From JAYQKL01 sp049890195 (GTDB taxonomy: Bacteria > Pseudomonadota > Alphaproteobacteria > RS24), in contig JBMHBY010000006.1 in the NCBI GenBank assembly GCA_049890195.1, forward strand, positions 248,001 to 312,000: a DNA stretch of 64,000 bases, read 5' to 3'. The notes beneath the pieces are model-generated. The model saw only the letters and a list, made by a program, of their open reading frames with translations. It did no database searches and was not told where the DNA came from. Of this stretch, positions 8,905 to 18,133 are shown one piece after another. The translations under genes and the position numbers were made by a program. Positions within the stretch are counted from its first letter, which is position 1, and every line of letters starts with the position of its first letter.

Positions 8905-10056
8905 ATGACCATCAATGCCGTCGAGTTTGCAGCTGAACTGATCAAGTGCCCGTCCGTGACGCCACGTGACGCCGGCGCACTCGACCTGCTGGAAAAAGCC
9001 TTGACCAGCATTGGTTTTGCCTGCACAAGGCTGCCTTTTGAAGAGGAGGACACGGCACGGGTCGACAACCTCTTTGCCCAATATGGCAGCGGGGCCCCGC
9101 ATTTTTGTTTCGCCGGCCACACGGATGTGGTGCCTGTCGGTGACGAGGACGCCTGGAGCAAAGACCCGTTTGCCGGCCAGATTGAGGATGGTGTGTTATG
9201 GGGACGCGGCGCCGCCGACATGAAAGGCGCCATCGCCGCTTTTGTCGCCGCCGTCGCTGACTTCATTGAAACCTCAGCCCCGGAGCAGGGATCTATCAGC
9301 CTTTTGATCACCGGCGATGAAGAAGGCCCGTCCGTCAACGGCACTGTCAAAATGCTGCAATGGCTGGCCGACAACAATATTCAGATTGATGACTGCATTG
9401 TCGGCGAGCCGACCAATCCGCACAATATGGGCGAAATGGTCAAAATCGGGCGGCGCGGGAGCGTCAACGGTGTTGTCACCGTCAACGGCAAGCAGGGTCA
9501 TGTCGCCTATCCGCACCGGGCCGACAATCCGGTGCCGCATTTGTTGCGGCTGATGCAGGCGCTGTCCGATGCTGAGATTGATCAAGGGTCCGAGCATTTC
9601 CAGCCCAGCAACCTTGAGGTTACAAGTTTTGATGTCTGCAATGCGACAACCAATGTCATCCCGGCCAAAGCGCAGGCGCGCTTCAACATCCGCTATAATG
9701 ATCTGTGGAGCCGTGACACCATCAATGCCTGGGTTGAAAAGACTTTGGCCGAGGCGGTGCAGGGGTGTGACATGGATTTGAAGCTCGTCCATTCCGGCGA
9801 GTCATTTCTGACGGAGACCGGCGCCTTGACGGACATCATCAGTGACGCCATCACCTCCGTCACCGGCAAAGAGGCTGACCTGTCGACCACCGGCGGCACA
9901 TCGGACGCCCGCTTCATCAGCCAATATGCCCGTGTCGTCGAGTTCGGTCTGGTCGGGGAAACCATGCATCAGGTGGATGAGCGCGTCCGCACCGCCGACA
10001 TTGAGGCCTTGACGCAAATTTACGGCAAAATTCTGACCGCCTATTTTCAGGCGTAG
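8905..10056 (+). CDS. dapE: succinyl-diaminopimelate desuccinylase
   Basis: DapE is a zinc peptidase-family M20 enzyme that removes succinate from N-succinyl-L,L-diaminopimelate, giving the precursor for lysine and peptidoglycan. Metal-binding and catalytic motifs are FAGHTDVVPVG (about residue 70), GRGAADMKG (about 103), and TGDEEGPSVNG (about 135), with TGGTSDARFI near 330. The start at 8905 has AAGGAA upstream; the frame extends further but overlaps dapD. The product is 383 residues, standard for the family. Its 3' end overlaps the convergent truA gene by ten bases. Confidence 0.96.
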   Translation: MTINAVEFAAELIKCPSVTPRDAGALDLLEKALTSIGFACTRLPFEEEDTARVDNLFAQYGSGAPHFCFAGHTDVVPVGDEDAWSKDPFAGQIEDGVLWGRGAADMKGAIAAFVAAVADFIETSAPEQGSISLLITGDEEGPSVNGTVKMLQWLADNNIQIDDCIVGEPTNPHNMGEMVKIGRRGSVNGVVTVNGKQGHVAYPHRADNPVPHLLRLMQALSDAEIDQGSEHFQPSNLEVTSFDVCNATTNVIPAKAQARFNIRYNDLWSRDTINAWVEKTLAEAVQGCDMDLKLVHSGESFLTETGALTDIISDAITSVTGKEADLSTTGGTSDARFISQYARVVEFGLVGETMHQVDERVRTADIEALTQIYGKILTAYFQA

Positions 10057-10790
10057 TCAACCTGCATGAAATACAGACCGCCGGCGGTGGCGACCGGTGC
10101 GCAGGCGGCCCGGTCACGGGCAGCAAGAGCGTCCGCGACATCCGAGCTTTGCCATTTGCCCTCCCCCACCCATCGCAGGGCGCCGGCAAAAGAACGGATC
10201 TGGTGATGCAGAAAACTGCGTGCCGACACGCTCAGTTCGATACATTCCCCGCGCCTTTCAACTTGGATGCGCTCAATGGATTTGACCGGCGACTTGGCTT
10301 GGCAGTGCACAGACCGGAAGGTCGTGAAGTCATGCCGGCCCAGAAAAACCTGCGCGGCCTGATGCATGGCAACGTCATCCAACGGCACAGTAACCCAACA
10401 GGCTCTGTCCCGCTCCAGCGTCAAAGGGGCGCGGCGGTCAATGAAACGGTAGAGATAATGGCGCCGGATGGCTGAAAACCGGGCATCAAAATCATTGGGC
10501 ACAGTCTCAGCCTGCAAAACGGCGACGGGCAGCGGCTTAAGGTGTTGGTTGACCGCTTTTTTGACCGTTTCGGGATCGACTTTTTTTTCCAAATCCACAT
10601 GTGCCACCTGCCCGCGTGCATGGACGCCGGCATCGGTGCGCCCGGCCCCAAAAACGGTGACCCGTTCACCACAGAAGCTTTGGAACGCATCAGACAGGGC
10701 ATCCTGCACGCCACACCCTTCATTCTGGCTCTGCCAGCCGCAAAACGGCGTTCCGTCATATTCAATCAGCAGTTTAAAGCGCTGGGTCAT
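10047..10790 (-). CDS. truA: tRNA pseudouridine(38-40) synthase TruA
   Basis: TruA isomerises uridines 38-40 in the tRNA anticodon arm. The catalytic aspartate is in GAGRTDAGVHARGQVAH (about residues 50-66), and the N-terminal YDGTPFCGWQSQ and SFLHHQIRSFAGAL segments are family hallmarks. Length is 247 residues, as expected. It is the last gene of the reverse def-fmt-truA operon; its start overlaps the fmt stop by four bases. Confidence 0.95.
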   Translation of the reverse strand: MTQRFKLLIEYDGTPFCGWQSQNEGCGVQDALSDAFQSFCGERVTVFGAGRTDAGVHARGQVAHVDLEKKVDPETVKKAVNQHLKPLPVAVLQAETVPNDFDARFSAIRRHYLYRFIDRRAPLTLERDRACWVTVPLDDVAMHQAAQVFLGRHDFTTFRSVHCQAKSPVKSIERIQVERRGECIELSVSARSFLHHQIRSFAGALRWVGEGKWQSSDVADALAARDRAACAPVATAGGLYFMQVDYA

Positions 10791-11701
10791 GCCAGAATGT
10801 CGCCGGGCTGCAGACCGGTGCCGCGCTGAAAATCCGCCGCTGCCGTCACCGGTTTGCCGGCACGCTGCACCACCTCGAGCCGCAACAGCCCCTCCCCACA
10901 GGCAATGGTCGGGCTGTCATCAAGAACCGTGCCGGCCATTCTGTCCGCCTGGCCGGGGAGCAGGCTGACCCTCAGAATTTTAAGCCGTGTGTCGTTGATT
11001 TCAGTCCAGGCTCCGGGGAACGGCGACAGGCCATGAATGTGCCGGGCCACTTCATCCGCCGGACGGGACCAGTCAATCAGCGCCTCGGCCTTGTCGATTT
11101 TTTCGGCGTATGTCACCCCATGGGCCGGTTGCGGCACCGGTGTCAGCGACCGGGATTTTCCGACGGCATCCACAATGCTGCGCGCACCCAGCAGCATGAG
11201 CTTGTCGTGCAGGGTGAGTGCCGTATCGTCAATTTCTATATCCATGCTTTTCGTCATCAGCACCGGACCTGTATCCAGACCTGCCTCCATCTGCATGATG
11301 CTGATGCCGGTCTGCACATCTCCGGCCATGATGGCGCGTTGGATCGGGGCGGCCCCACGCCAACGCGGAAGAAGTGAGGCATGAATGTTCCAGCAGCCCA
11401 GGGCCGGGGCATCCAGAATGGCCTGCGGCAAAATCATGCCATAAGCGACAACAACCGCCAAATCAGCCTGATGCGCCGCAAACTCAGCCTGCACCGCCTC
11501 CGGTTTCAGGCTGGTCGGGCACAATACCGGCAACCCCAATGTTACGGCGCACTGAGCAACAGCGGAAGGTTGCAGCGCCATCCCACGCCCTTTTTTGGCC
11601 GGCGGGCGCGTATAGACGGCGCAGATATCATGACCGGCCTTGTGCAGGGCTTTCAGCGCCGCGACAGAAAATTCCGGTGTTCCCATGAAAATAATGCGCA
11701 T
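10787..11701 (-). CDS. fmt: methionyl-tRNA formyltransferase
   Basis: Fmt formylates the initiator Met-tRNA with 10-formyl-tetrahydrofolate. The formyltransferase signature is seen in FMGTPEFSVAALKAL at the N-terminus and in the NIHASLLPRWRGAAPIQRAI segment near residue 108, with GxSIMQME following. The 304-residue length fits. It sits between def and truA; Fmt adds the formyl group that Def later removes, so the pairing is functional as well as positional. Confidence 0.96.
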   Translation of the reverse strand: MRIIFMGTPEFSVAALKALHKAGHDICAVYTRPPAKKGRGMALQPSAVAQCAVTLGLPVLCPTSLKPEAVQAEFAAHQADLAVVVAYGMILPQAILDAPALGCWNIHASLLPRWRGAAPIQRAIMAGDVQTGISIMQMEAGLDTGPVLMTKSMDIEIDDTALTLHDKLMLLGARSIVDAVGKSRSLTPVPQPAHGVTYAEKIDKAEALIDWSRPADEVARHIHGLSPFPGAWTEINDTRLKILRVSLLPGQADRMAGTVLDDSPTIACGEGLLRLEVVQRAGKPVTAAADFQRGTGLQPGDILA

Positions 11702-11724
11702 CCGTCACCTGCCGCCGGCCCGTT

Positions 11725-12315
11725 TCAAGCCGAGCGGGCCTTTTCCTTGTTCAGTTTCCGCAATTTGCTCATGATGCGGTCGCGCTTGAGGCGGGACAAA
11801 TGATCGAGAAAGACAATCCCGTTCAAATGGTCCATTTCATGCTGGATACAGGTTGCCAGCATCCCGTCGCAGTCAATTTCCTGCGTTTCTCCGTCATAAT
11901 CCATAAACCGCACCTTGCACCGGGCCGGGCGCTCCACATCGTCATAAAACCCCGGCACCGACAGGCATCCTTCCTGGTAATTTGATGTTTCGTCCGAGGT
12001 CCAGATGATTTCAGGATTGACGAAATAGCGCGGCCCTTCACCCTTCAGTTCCGACAGGTCATAACGGTCTTGCTGACCATTTTCATCATCCGTGTCGTCC
12101 GTGTCGTCAGCGGCTTCAGACGGCGACAGATCCATGACAATGACGCGCTGCGCCTCGCCGATTTGGATCGCGGCCAAACCGATGCCATTGGCGGCATACA
12201 TGGTCTCCAGCATGTCGTCCATGAGCGTGCGGGTGGTCTCCGTGACCTTGTCCACAGGCTTGGATATTGTTTTGAGCCGCGGGTCGGGTACTGATATAAT
12301 CTGACGTATGGTCAT
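11725..12315 (-). CDS. def: peptide deformylase
   Basis: Def removes the formyl group from nascent proteins using a metal ion. All three motifs are present: GIGLAAIQIG (motif I, with Ile where Pro or Val is frequent), EGCLSVPG (motif II, the Cys ligand) and QHEMDHLNG (motif III, HExxH). At 196 residues it is longer than average because of an acidic insert after motif I at about residues 74-92 (EAADDTDDTDDENG). It leads the def-fmt-truA operon and is divergent from rmuC. Confidence 0.95.
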   Translation of the reverse strand: MTIRQIISVPDPRLKTISKPVDKVTETTRTLMDDMLETMYAANGIGLAAIQIGEAQRVIVMDLSPSEAADDTDDTDDENGQQDRYDLSELKGEGPRYFVNPEIIWTSDETSNYQEGCLSVPGFYDDVERPARCKVRFMDYDGETQEIDCDGMLATCIQHEMDHLNGIVFLDHLSRLKRDRIMSKLRKLNKEKARSA

Positions 12316-12407
12316 AGTGTTGAGATAAGCCTTGTTGGTCAGGGCGTCAAGGCACGATCCACAACCGCTTCAGACGCTCGGCAAAGTCTGTTACAACAGG
12401 TTTACCC

Positions 12408-13517
12408 ATGGAATCCAGTACGCTCGTCATTGTTGTTCTCTTAATCGCCCTGGCCGGGATGGTCGTCGCCCTGCTGAAGACTCTGGCGCAAAACCATAAA
12501 GACCCGGCCGAGGCGGCCCAGGCCGCCCAACTGCAGACTCTGTTGGCGGAGATTGACCGCAAACAGACGGAACTGACGGGCAGTTTGAACAGCTTTGCGC
12601 AGGCGCAGGAAACTGCCCGCGGTGAACTGAACCGTAATCTGGCGGAACGGCTGGACACGGTGTCACGCAATGTCGGTGACAATCTGCGTGAAACCGGAGA
12701 GAAAACCACCAAAACCCTGAGTGATCTGGGCGAACGACTGGCGACGATTGATGCGGCGCAACAGCAGATTACCGCACTGTCCGGTCAGGTCGTCGATTTG
12801 CAGAACATCTTGAACAACAAGCAGGCCCGTGGTGCGTTCGGGGAAACCCAGCTGGCAGATATTGTCCGTGACGGGCTGCCTGAAAACGCCTTTGAACTGC
12901 AACACACGCTGTCCAACAACAAGCGGGCCGACTGCCTGATCCGGCTGCCCAATCCACCGGGTCCGGTGGTGGTGGACAGCAAGTTCCCGCTGGAGGCGTT
13001 CAAACGCTACAGCACTGCCGAAGATCCGGCGGAGAAAAAGGACGCCTTGAACCAACTCGGCCGCGACACGCTGAAACATGCGCAGGACATTTCAGACAAA
13101 TATATCCTCTCCGGTGAAACGGCTGATGCCGCCTTGATGTTCCTGCCGTCAGAAAGTGTATTCTCAGAACTGCATCTGGCCTTGCCTGAAATCGTCGATA
13201 AATGCCGGGCCTTGCGGGTCTATCCCGTATCGCCCAACACCATGTCATTAACGCTGAACACCGTGCGCGCCATCATGCGGGATGTCAAAATGCGCGAGCA
13301 GGCGGGCCTGATACAAAAGGAGGTCGGACTGCTGATGGACGACATTGCCCGGCTCGGCGAACGCGTCGGGAAGCTGCGCAGCCATTTCTCGCAGGCCAAC
13401 AAGGATATTGAGCAGATTGAGACATCAACCAAGAAAATCGACCAGCGCGGGCATAAAATCACAGGTCTGGAACTTGAGGACGGCGGCGACGACGTGCCGT
13501 CCTTGACGGAGGGCTGA
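12408..13517 (+). CDS. rmuC: DNA recombination protein RmuC
   Basis: RmuC is a membrane-anchored protein with a nuclease-like fold that limits inversions at short repeats; its exact activity is unproven. The 369-residue product has an N-terminal transmembrane segment (about residues 5-25), a coiled-coil region (about 35-115) and the conserved core beginning at GAFGETQLADIV, with VVVDSKFPLEAFKRY and FLPSESVFSEL. It is divergent from def and ends nine bases before the convergent recR stop. Confidence 0.93.
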   Translation: MESSTLVIVVLLIALAGMVVALLKTLAQNHKDPAEAAQAAQLQTLLAEIDRKQTELTGSLNSFAQAQETARGELNRNLAERLDTVSRNVGDNLRETGEKTTKTLSDLGERLATIDAAQQQITALSGQVVDLQNILNNKQARGAFGETQLADIVRDGLPENAFELQHTLSNNKRADCLIRLPNPPGPVVVDSKFPLEAFKRYSTAEDPAEKKDALNQLGRDTLKHAQDISDKYILSGETADAALMFLPSESVFSELHLALPEIVDKCRALRVYPVSPNTMSLTLNTVRAIMRDVKMREQAGLIQKEVGLLMDDIARLGERVGKLRSHFSQANKDIEQIETSTKKIDQRGHKITGLELEDGGDDVPSLTEG

Positions 13518-13526
13518 AACAGCAGG

Positions 13527-14120
13527 CTAAATTTCCCGCCGCGATTTGACGGCAGCCGCCAATGTGCCGTCATCAAGATAATCCAGCTCGCCGCCGACCG
13601 GGACACCATGCGCCAGCCGGGTGACACGGACATCCAAATCGGCCAGCAAATCCATGATGTAATGGGCCGTTGACTGCCCCTCGACAGTGGCGTTCATGGC
13701 CAGAATCACCTCTTTGATGGCGCCGCGCGTGCATTTGTCTTTCAAGGACTGCAAGTTAAGGTCTTCAGGGCCAACCCCGTCCAGAGCCGACAAAATCCCG
13801 CCCAGCACATGATACCGCCCTTTGGTTGCCTGCGCCCGCTCCAGCGCCCACAAATCAGCGACATCCTCAACCACACACAAAACCGCATCATCGCGGCGCG
13901 GATCACTACAAATTGCACAAGGCGACTGCGTGTCCACCGAACCGCATTCCGAGCAGGTCACGATCGTATCGCGGGCGACGGCCAGAGCATCGGTCAGCGG
14001 CACCATCAGGGCCTCACGTTTACGGATCAGATGCAGCACGGCACGCCGCGCCGAGCGCGGGCCAAGTCCCGGCAGGCGTCCAAGCAGTTTGATCAAATGC
14101 TCGATTTCGGGTCCGTACAT
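13527..14120 (-). CDS. recR: recombination mediator protein RecR
   Basis: RecR works with RecO and RecF in loading RecA on gapped DNA. The 197-residue protein shows the helix-hairpin-helix region (LGRLPGLGPRSARRA), a four-cysteine zinc finger (CSECGSVDTQSPCAICSD, about residues 57-74), and a Toprim domain starting at LCVVEDVADLWALE. It lies five bases after the dnaX stop, without the small ybaB/ebfC gene that usually sits between them. Confidence 0.95.
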   Translation of the reverse strand: MYGPEIEHLIKLLGRLPGLGPRSARRAVLHLIRKREALMVPLTDALAVARDTIVTCSECGSVDTQSPCAICSDPRRDDAVLCVVEDVADLWALERAQATKGRYHVLGGILSALDGVGPEDLNLQSLKDKCTRGAIKEVILAMNATVEGQSTAHYIMDLLADLDVRVTRLAHGVPVGGELDYLDDGTLAAAVKSRREI

Positions 14121-14125
14121 GGAAG

Positions 14126-15997
14126 TTAAATCTCTGTGTCCGGGGTGTCATCATACAAAGTGTCGTCGGCTCCAAACCCGCTGTCCATATCGGTGACACT
14201 GACAATTTCGGCGCCCGGAAACAGCTGCTTGGTTTGCTTGACCATCGCATCCTGTTCAGCCAGCGACAAGCGCTCCTCGGCTTTCGTCAAGGCAACATCC
14301 TTCAGGGTCGAGGCACCGGACTCCTGTGACAGGCTGACCATCCATTGCTGCGATGTCCATTGCTTCAGCTTTTTGCTCAAGTCCCGCAGAAAGTCCTCCT
14401 GCCCGTCAGCCAGCCGCAGTTCAATCACACCGCCGCGTTCATCTGTGGCCGGCTCGAAGCGGACCAGATGCACCCCGGATTCAAGTGCGTGCTTGAGCCG
14501 GATATCCCGCATTTGGCCGGCAAACGCCACCAATTGCTCAAACGAGCCAAGTTTGACCGTATCCGGGGCAGCATCGGAAACAGGATGCGCCATGGCCATG
14601 GTCGGCCCGGCACCAGAGGGGCCGGCAGCTTGGGTCATGGGTGCGGTCTGGGAAGGTGCGGTCTGGGAAGGTGCGGACTGCTGGCCCGCAGACTGAGCCG
14701 GCCCGTTTGAGGGTGTTGGCCCGCCGCCGGATGCCGGGGCTGCCTCCCATTGTTTCAAAAGCTCCTCAGGCGCCGGCATGTCAGCCAGATGTGCCAGACG
14801 GATCAGCACCATTTCAGCGGCCGCCCTTGGGTTGGGCGCCTGCAGAGCTTCTCCGTGCCCCTTCAGAAGAACCTGCCAGGCCCGTGACAAAATCCGGACC
14901 GACAACGCATCAGCTGTGTCGCGCCCGCGTTGGCGTTGGGCTTCCGGGACCGTAATGTCCTGCATGGCAGCCGGCACATATTTCAGGCGCGTCAGCCAAT
15001 GGGTCAGCTCCGTCAGGTCCGACAACACGGTGACCGGATCCGCACCCATGCGGTATTGAGCAGCGAACTCATCAAGTGCGTCAGCAATATTGCCCTGCAT
15101 GACTTGGTCAAACAGGTCAAACACACGCCCCCGGTCGGCCAGACCAAGCATGGCACGCAATTCATCAACATCGAGAGATGCCGTGTCCTGTCCGCCATGG
15201 GCAAAAGCGCGGTCGAGAAGCGACAGGGCGTCCCGCGCCGAGCCTTCCGCAACCCGCGCAATCAAAGCCAGCCCTTCGTCCTTGAGCGCCATTCCTTCCG
15301 CGGCGCAGACCCTTTCGAGCAGCTTGACCGTTTCATCCTGATTGAGCCGGCGCAGGTCGAACCGCTGACAGCGGGACAGCACCGTAATCGGCACTTTGCG
15401 TATTTCAGTTGTGGCGAAAACGAATTTCACATGCTCGGGCGGCTCCTCCAGCGTCTTCAGCAGGCCGTTGAAGGCCGCTTTGGACAACATGTGCACCTCG
15501 TCAATGATATAGACTTTGTAACGCGCCGAGGCCGGACGGTAGCGGACGCTTTCAATGATTTCGCGGATGTCGTCAATGCCGGTCTGGGAGGCGGCGTCCA
15601 TTTCTATGATATCGACATGGCTGCCATCCATGATCGAGTCGCAATGCACCCCCGGCGCCCCAAGCGCAACACTGGGCTGGTCCGTCTCGTCGGATTTGTA
15701 ATTCAGCGCCCGCGCCAGAATGCGGGCCGTGGTGGTTTTCCCGACCCCACGCACCCCTGTCAACATGAAGGCATGGGCTATGCGGCCGGTTTCAAAAGCA
15801 TTGGACAGGGTGCGCACCATGGCGTCCTGTCCGATCAAATCGTCAAAATTGGTCGGGCGGTACTTGCGCGCCAGCACCTTGTAGCTCTGCTCGGGGGCGA
15901 CGTTGTTCTCCTCATCGGCGTCGGCCAGCATGTCGAAGCCCGGCGCTGTGTCCGGGTCAATGACGGGAGCCTGCTCTGTTTCCTGACTGTCTGACAT
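14126..15997 (-). CDS. dnaX: DNA polymerase III subunit gamma/tau
   Basis: DnaX is the clamp-loader ATPase that assembles beta clamps and organises the replisome. The 623-residue protein has Walker A GVRGVGKTT at about 81-89, a DEVHML Walker B, a sensor region (FATTEIRKVPITVLSRCQRFDLRRL), and a Pro/Ala/Gln-rich linker near 430-470 followed by a tau-like C-terminal domain. The zinc-binding loop after Walker A has one cysteine (Cys119) instead of four, a loss I believe occurs in other alphaproteobacteria. A short tandem repeat in DNA at about 14640-14680 encodes the repeated SQTAP linker units. Confidence 0.95.
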   Translation of the reverse strand: MSDSQETEQAPVIDPDTAPGFDMLADADEENNVAPEQSYKVLARKYRPTNFDDLIGQDAMVRTLSNAFETGRIAHAFMLTGVRGVGKTTTARILARALNYKSDETDQPSVALGAPGVHCDSIMDGSHVDIIEMDAASQTGIDDIREIIESVRYRPASARYKVYIIDEVHMLSKAAFNGLLKTLEEPPEHVKFVFATTEIRKVPITVLSRCQRFDLRRLNQDETVKLLERVCAAEGMALKDEGLALIARVAEGSARDALSLLDRAFAHGGQDTASLDVDELRAMLGLADRGRVFDLFDQVMQGNIADALDEFAAQYRMGADPVTVLSDLTELTHWLTRLKYVPAAMQDITVPEAQRQRGRDTADALSVRILSRAWQVLLKGHGEALQAPNPRAAAEMVLIRLAHLADMPAPEELLKQWEAAPASGGGPTPSNGPAQSAGQQSAPSQTAPSQTAPMTQAAGPSGAGPTMAMAHPVSDAAPDTVKLGSFEQLVAFAGQMRDIRLKHALESGVHLVRFEPATDERGGVIELRLADGQEDFLRDLSKKLKQWTSQQWMVSLSQESGASTLKDVALTKAEERLSLAEQDAMVKQTKQLFPGAEIVSVTDMDSGFGADDTLYDDTPDTEI

Positions 15998-16081
15998 GCC
16001 TGAAGCCTAGCGTGATTCTTGGTGATGTCCGGACGGCAACGGGGCTTTGAAAGCCGTGTGCCAGCCCCGCCGGATGGCGGT

Positions 16082-16177
16082 GAGAGGCTGGACAGGCAAC
16101 CCGCGCCGGTCTCGTTAGGGCTGCTTCCTTCCGGACCTGACCCGGTTGGCGAGGGACACGTCTGCCGCCAACCTCTC
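16082..16177 (-). ncRNA. ffs: small signal recognition particle RNA (4.5S)
   Basis: On the reverse strand the RNA has the conserved apical SRP domain: CAGGTCCGG, the GGAAG tetraloop-like segment, then GCAGCCCTAA. The ends pair as a ten-base helix, GAGAGGTTGG with CCAGCCTCTC (one G-U pair), which sets the borders at about 16082 and 16177. It binds Ffh and directs membrane proteins to the translocon, where YidC also works. Its place just upstream of dnaX is common in bacteria. Confidence 0.92.
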
Positions 16178-16184
16178 GGAAGTC

Positions 16185-16190
16185 AATATA
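16185..16190 (-). promoter_or_regulatory. candidate -10 box for the SRP RNA
   Basis: TATATT on the reverse strand lies seven bases upstream of the predicted 5' end of the SRP RNA (16177), the spacing expected of a -10 element. No good -35 box is seen 17 bases further upstream, so this is a weak call based on position. Confidence 0.35.
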
Positions 16191-16310
16191 GCAAGTTTTC
16201 TGTCGCCTTCACCCTATTTTCTGACAAATGCCGGCAAATGTGGATAAGATGCCCACGTCGAAATATAATTACTCTATATAGTCGCCAAAGATTTGTATGT
16301 GGAGCCTCGC

Positions 16311-17288
16311 ATGAGTTTGAAACCCCGCCTAACGACTTTTGCCAACAACCCGCTGGACCGCGCCGGACACGACCGGACGGACGCCGGCTGGATTGAGGAG
16401 AAGCTGAACAGTCCGGACGCCCTCATCATGCTGTTGTGGAACGGCATGCCTTTGGTGCTGCCCGAGGCCCGGGCGGGGGCCGGCCGCGATGTCGCCTGGC
16501 TTCCCAGCGCGGCGGTCACAGCCTTTTTGAACCTGCCGCAAGCGACACCTGTTTTTCTGGGCATCAACACTCGCGGCGCACCGCGGTTTTACATCGACAT
16601 CAGCGCCGTCCCGGACCCAGAGGCCGACACCTCGCTGGCACCTATGATGGCTGCTGGCGGGGCTTTTGAAAACCTGCGCGACCTGGCCATGGCGGCCGAC
16701 ATGCCGGGCGGGGAACTGGCCATCATTGCACAAGCTAAAGGCTTGGCGGAATGGCACAATATGAACCCGTTCTGCGCCAGATGCGGGACCCAAACCGAAA
16801 TTGAGGAGGCCGGTTACAAGCGCCGTTGTCCGGCCTGCAGTGCCGAGCATTTTCCACGCACGGATCCGGTCGTGATTATGTTGCCGGTCAAGGGCGAACA
16901 AGCCCTTCTGGGCCGTCAGGCCGGTTGGCCGGACGCACTGTTCTCAGCACTAGCAGGGTTCATGGAACCGGGGGAAACCATCGAAGAGGCGGTCGCACGC
17001 GAAACCATGGAAGAGGCGGGACTGACCGTGACGCAGGTCAGCTATCACGCCACCCAGCCCTGGCCTTTCCCGGCATCCCTGATGATCGGGTGTCATGCAG
17101 AGGTTGAGCATATGGATTTCCAGGTTGATGAGAAGGAGCTGGCTGAAGCGCGCTGGTTTTCCCGCGAAGAATTGAAACAAGCCATGGCGGGTAACAGTGA
17201 ACTCATGGTTCCGCCGGCCATGGCGATTGCCCATCAGTTGATCAAAGCGTTTGTTGAAGGCCATGACGCCTTCAGTCACAAACCTTAA
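16311..17288 (+). CDS. nudC: NAD+ diphosphatase / NAD-capped RNA decapping Nudix hydrolase
   Basis: NudC cleaves NAD(H) to NMN and AMP and can remove NAD caps from RNA. The Nudix box is G-F-M-E-P-G-E...REtMEEAGL at about residues 218-240, preceded by a zinc ribbon (CARCGTQ ... CPACSAEHFPR) and followed by the NudC-specific TQPWPFPASLM. The frame opens earlier with TTG, but ATG 16311 has GGAG six bases upstream and gives a 325-residue protein. It converges on pheA with a four-base overlap. Confidence 0.92.
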   Translation: MSLKPRLTTFANNPLDRAGHDRTDAGWIEEKLNSPDALIMLLWNGMPLVLPEARAGAGRDVAWLPSAAVTAFLNLPQATPVFLGINTRGAPRFYIDISAVPDPEADTSLAPMMAAGGAFENLRDLAMAADMPGGELAIIAQAKGLAEWHNMNPFCARCGTQTEIEEAGYKRRCPACSAEHFPRTDPVVIMLPVKGEQALLGRQAGWPDALFSALAGFMEPGETIEEAVARETMEEAGLTVTQVSYHATQPWPFPASLMIGCHAEVEHMDFQVDEKELAEARWFSREELKQAMAGNSELMVPPAMAIAHQLIKAFVEGHDAFSHKP

Positions 17289-18133
17289 GCCCCGCCGCGC
17301 GAAGCTGCAGCCTTGTAAACGCCAAGAACCGTCACCTCTGAGCAGAAAAAATTCAACTCCTCCATTGCCAGCCGGACTTTTTCCGTCTCCGGGTGCCCCT
17401 CAATGTCTGCGTAAAACATTGTTGCCTGAAAGCTCCCTTCAATCTGATAGCTCTCAAGTTTGGTCATGTTGACACCATTGCTGGCAAAGCCCCCCAGCGC
17501 CTTGTAGAGCGCCGCTGGCACATTGCGGACGCGAAAGATGAAACTGGTGATGACATCACCGTCATCCGGGTCGGCGTCATCGGGTGTGTCTGACATCACC
17601 AAAAACCGCGTGGTGTTGTGTCCGGCATCCTCGATGCCTTGTTTCAAAATATCCAGACCGTAAATCTCGGCCGCCAAGTCGGTGGCGATGGCGGCATGGG
17701 CCGTATCACCCAATTCCGCAATCTCACGGGCGGAACCGGCTGTATCCGCAGCAATCACCGGCTCAGCGCCGAGGGCATTGATTTCTTTGCGGCATTGTCC
17801 AAGTGCCATTTCATGACTGTGGATATGGGTCAGACCCTCAGGCGTGCTCCCGGACACACCCAAAAGACTGTGGGAAACCCGCATGAAATGCTCGCCGATG
17901 ACATACAGACCGGAGCCTGGCAGCAGACGGTGAATGTCCGCCACCCGACCGGCAACGGTATTTTCCACCGGCATCATCGCCAGTCGCGCACGCCCGTCCT
18001 GCACAGCCCGGAACGCCCCTTCAAAAGTGGTGCACGGCAATACATCCATATCGGGATAGACCGTTTTGCAGGCAATATGGGAATTGGCCCCCGGCTCCCC
18101 CTGAAAAGCGATGATGTTTGATGTGTCAGTCAT
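17285..18133 (-). CDS. pheA: prephenate dehydratase
   Basis: This monofunctional PheA converts prephenate to phenylpyruvate in phenylalanine synthesis. Residues 1-185 hold the catalytic domain (FQGEPGANSH, MPVENTVAGRV, TRFLVMS with the catalytic Thr-Arg-Phe), and residues from about 200 form an ACT domain with the ESYQIEGSFQATMFYADIEG-type regulatory region, implying feedback control by phenylalanine. ATG 18133 gives 282 residues; the longer frame runs into kdsB. The start overlaps the kdsB stop by eight bases, so the two are an operon. Confidence 0.94.
   Translation of the reverse strand: MTDTSNIIAFQGEPGANSHIACKTVYPDMDVLPCTTFEGAFRAVQDGRARLAMMPVENTVAGRVADIHRLLPGSGLYVIGEHFMRVSHSLLGVSGSTPEGLTHIHSHEMALGQCRKEINALGAEPVIAADTAGSAREIAELGDTAHAAIATDLAAEIYGLDILKQGIEDAGHNTTRFLVMSDTPDDADPDDGDVITSFIFRVRNVPAALYKALGGFASNGVNMTKLESYQIEGSFQATMFYADIEGHPETEKVRLAMEELNFFCSEVTVLGVYKAAASRGGA

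Noticed and set aside
14930..15994. 354-codon frame opposite dnaX
   Set aside because: It lies wholly inside dnaX, which has every catalytic motif. The composition is typical of an antisense shadow.
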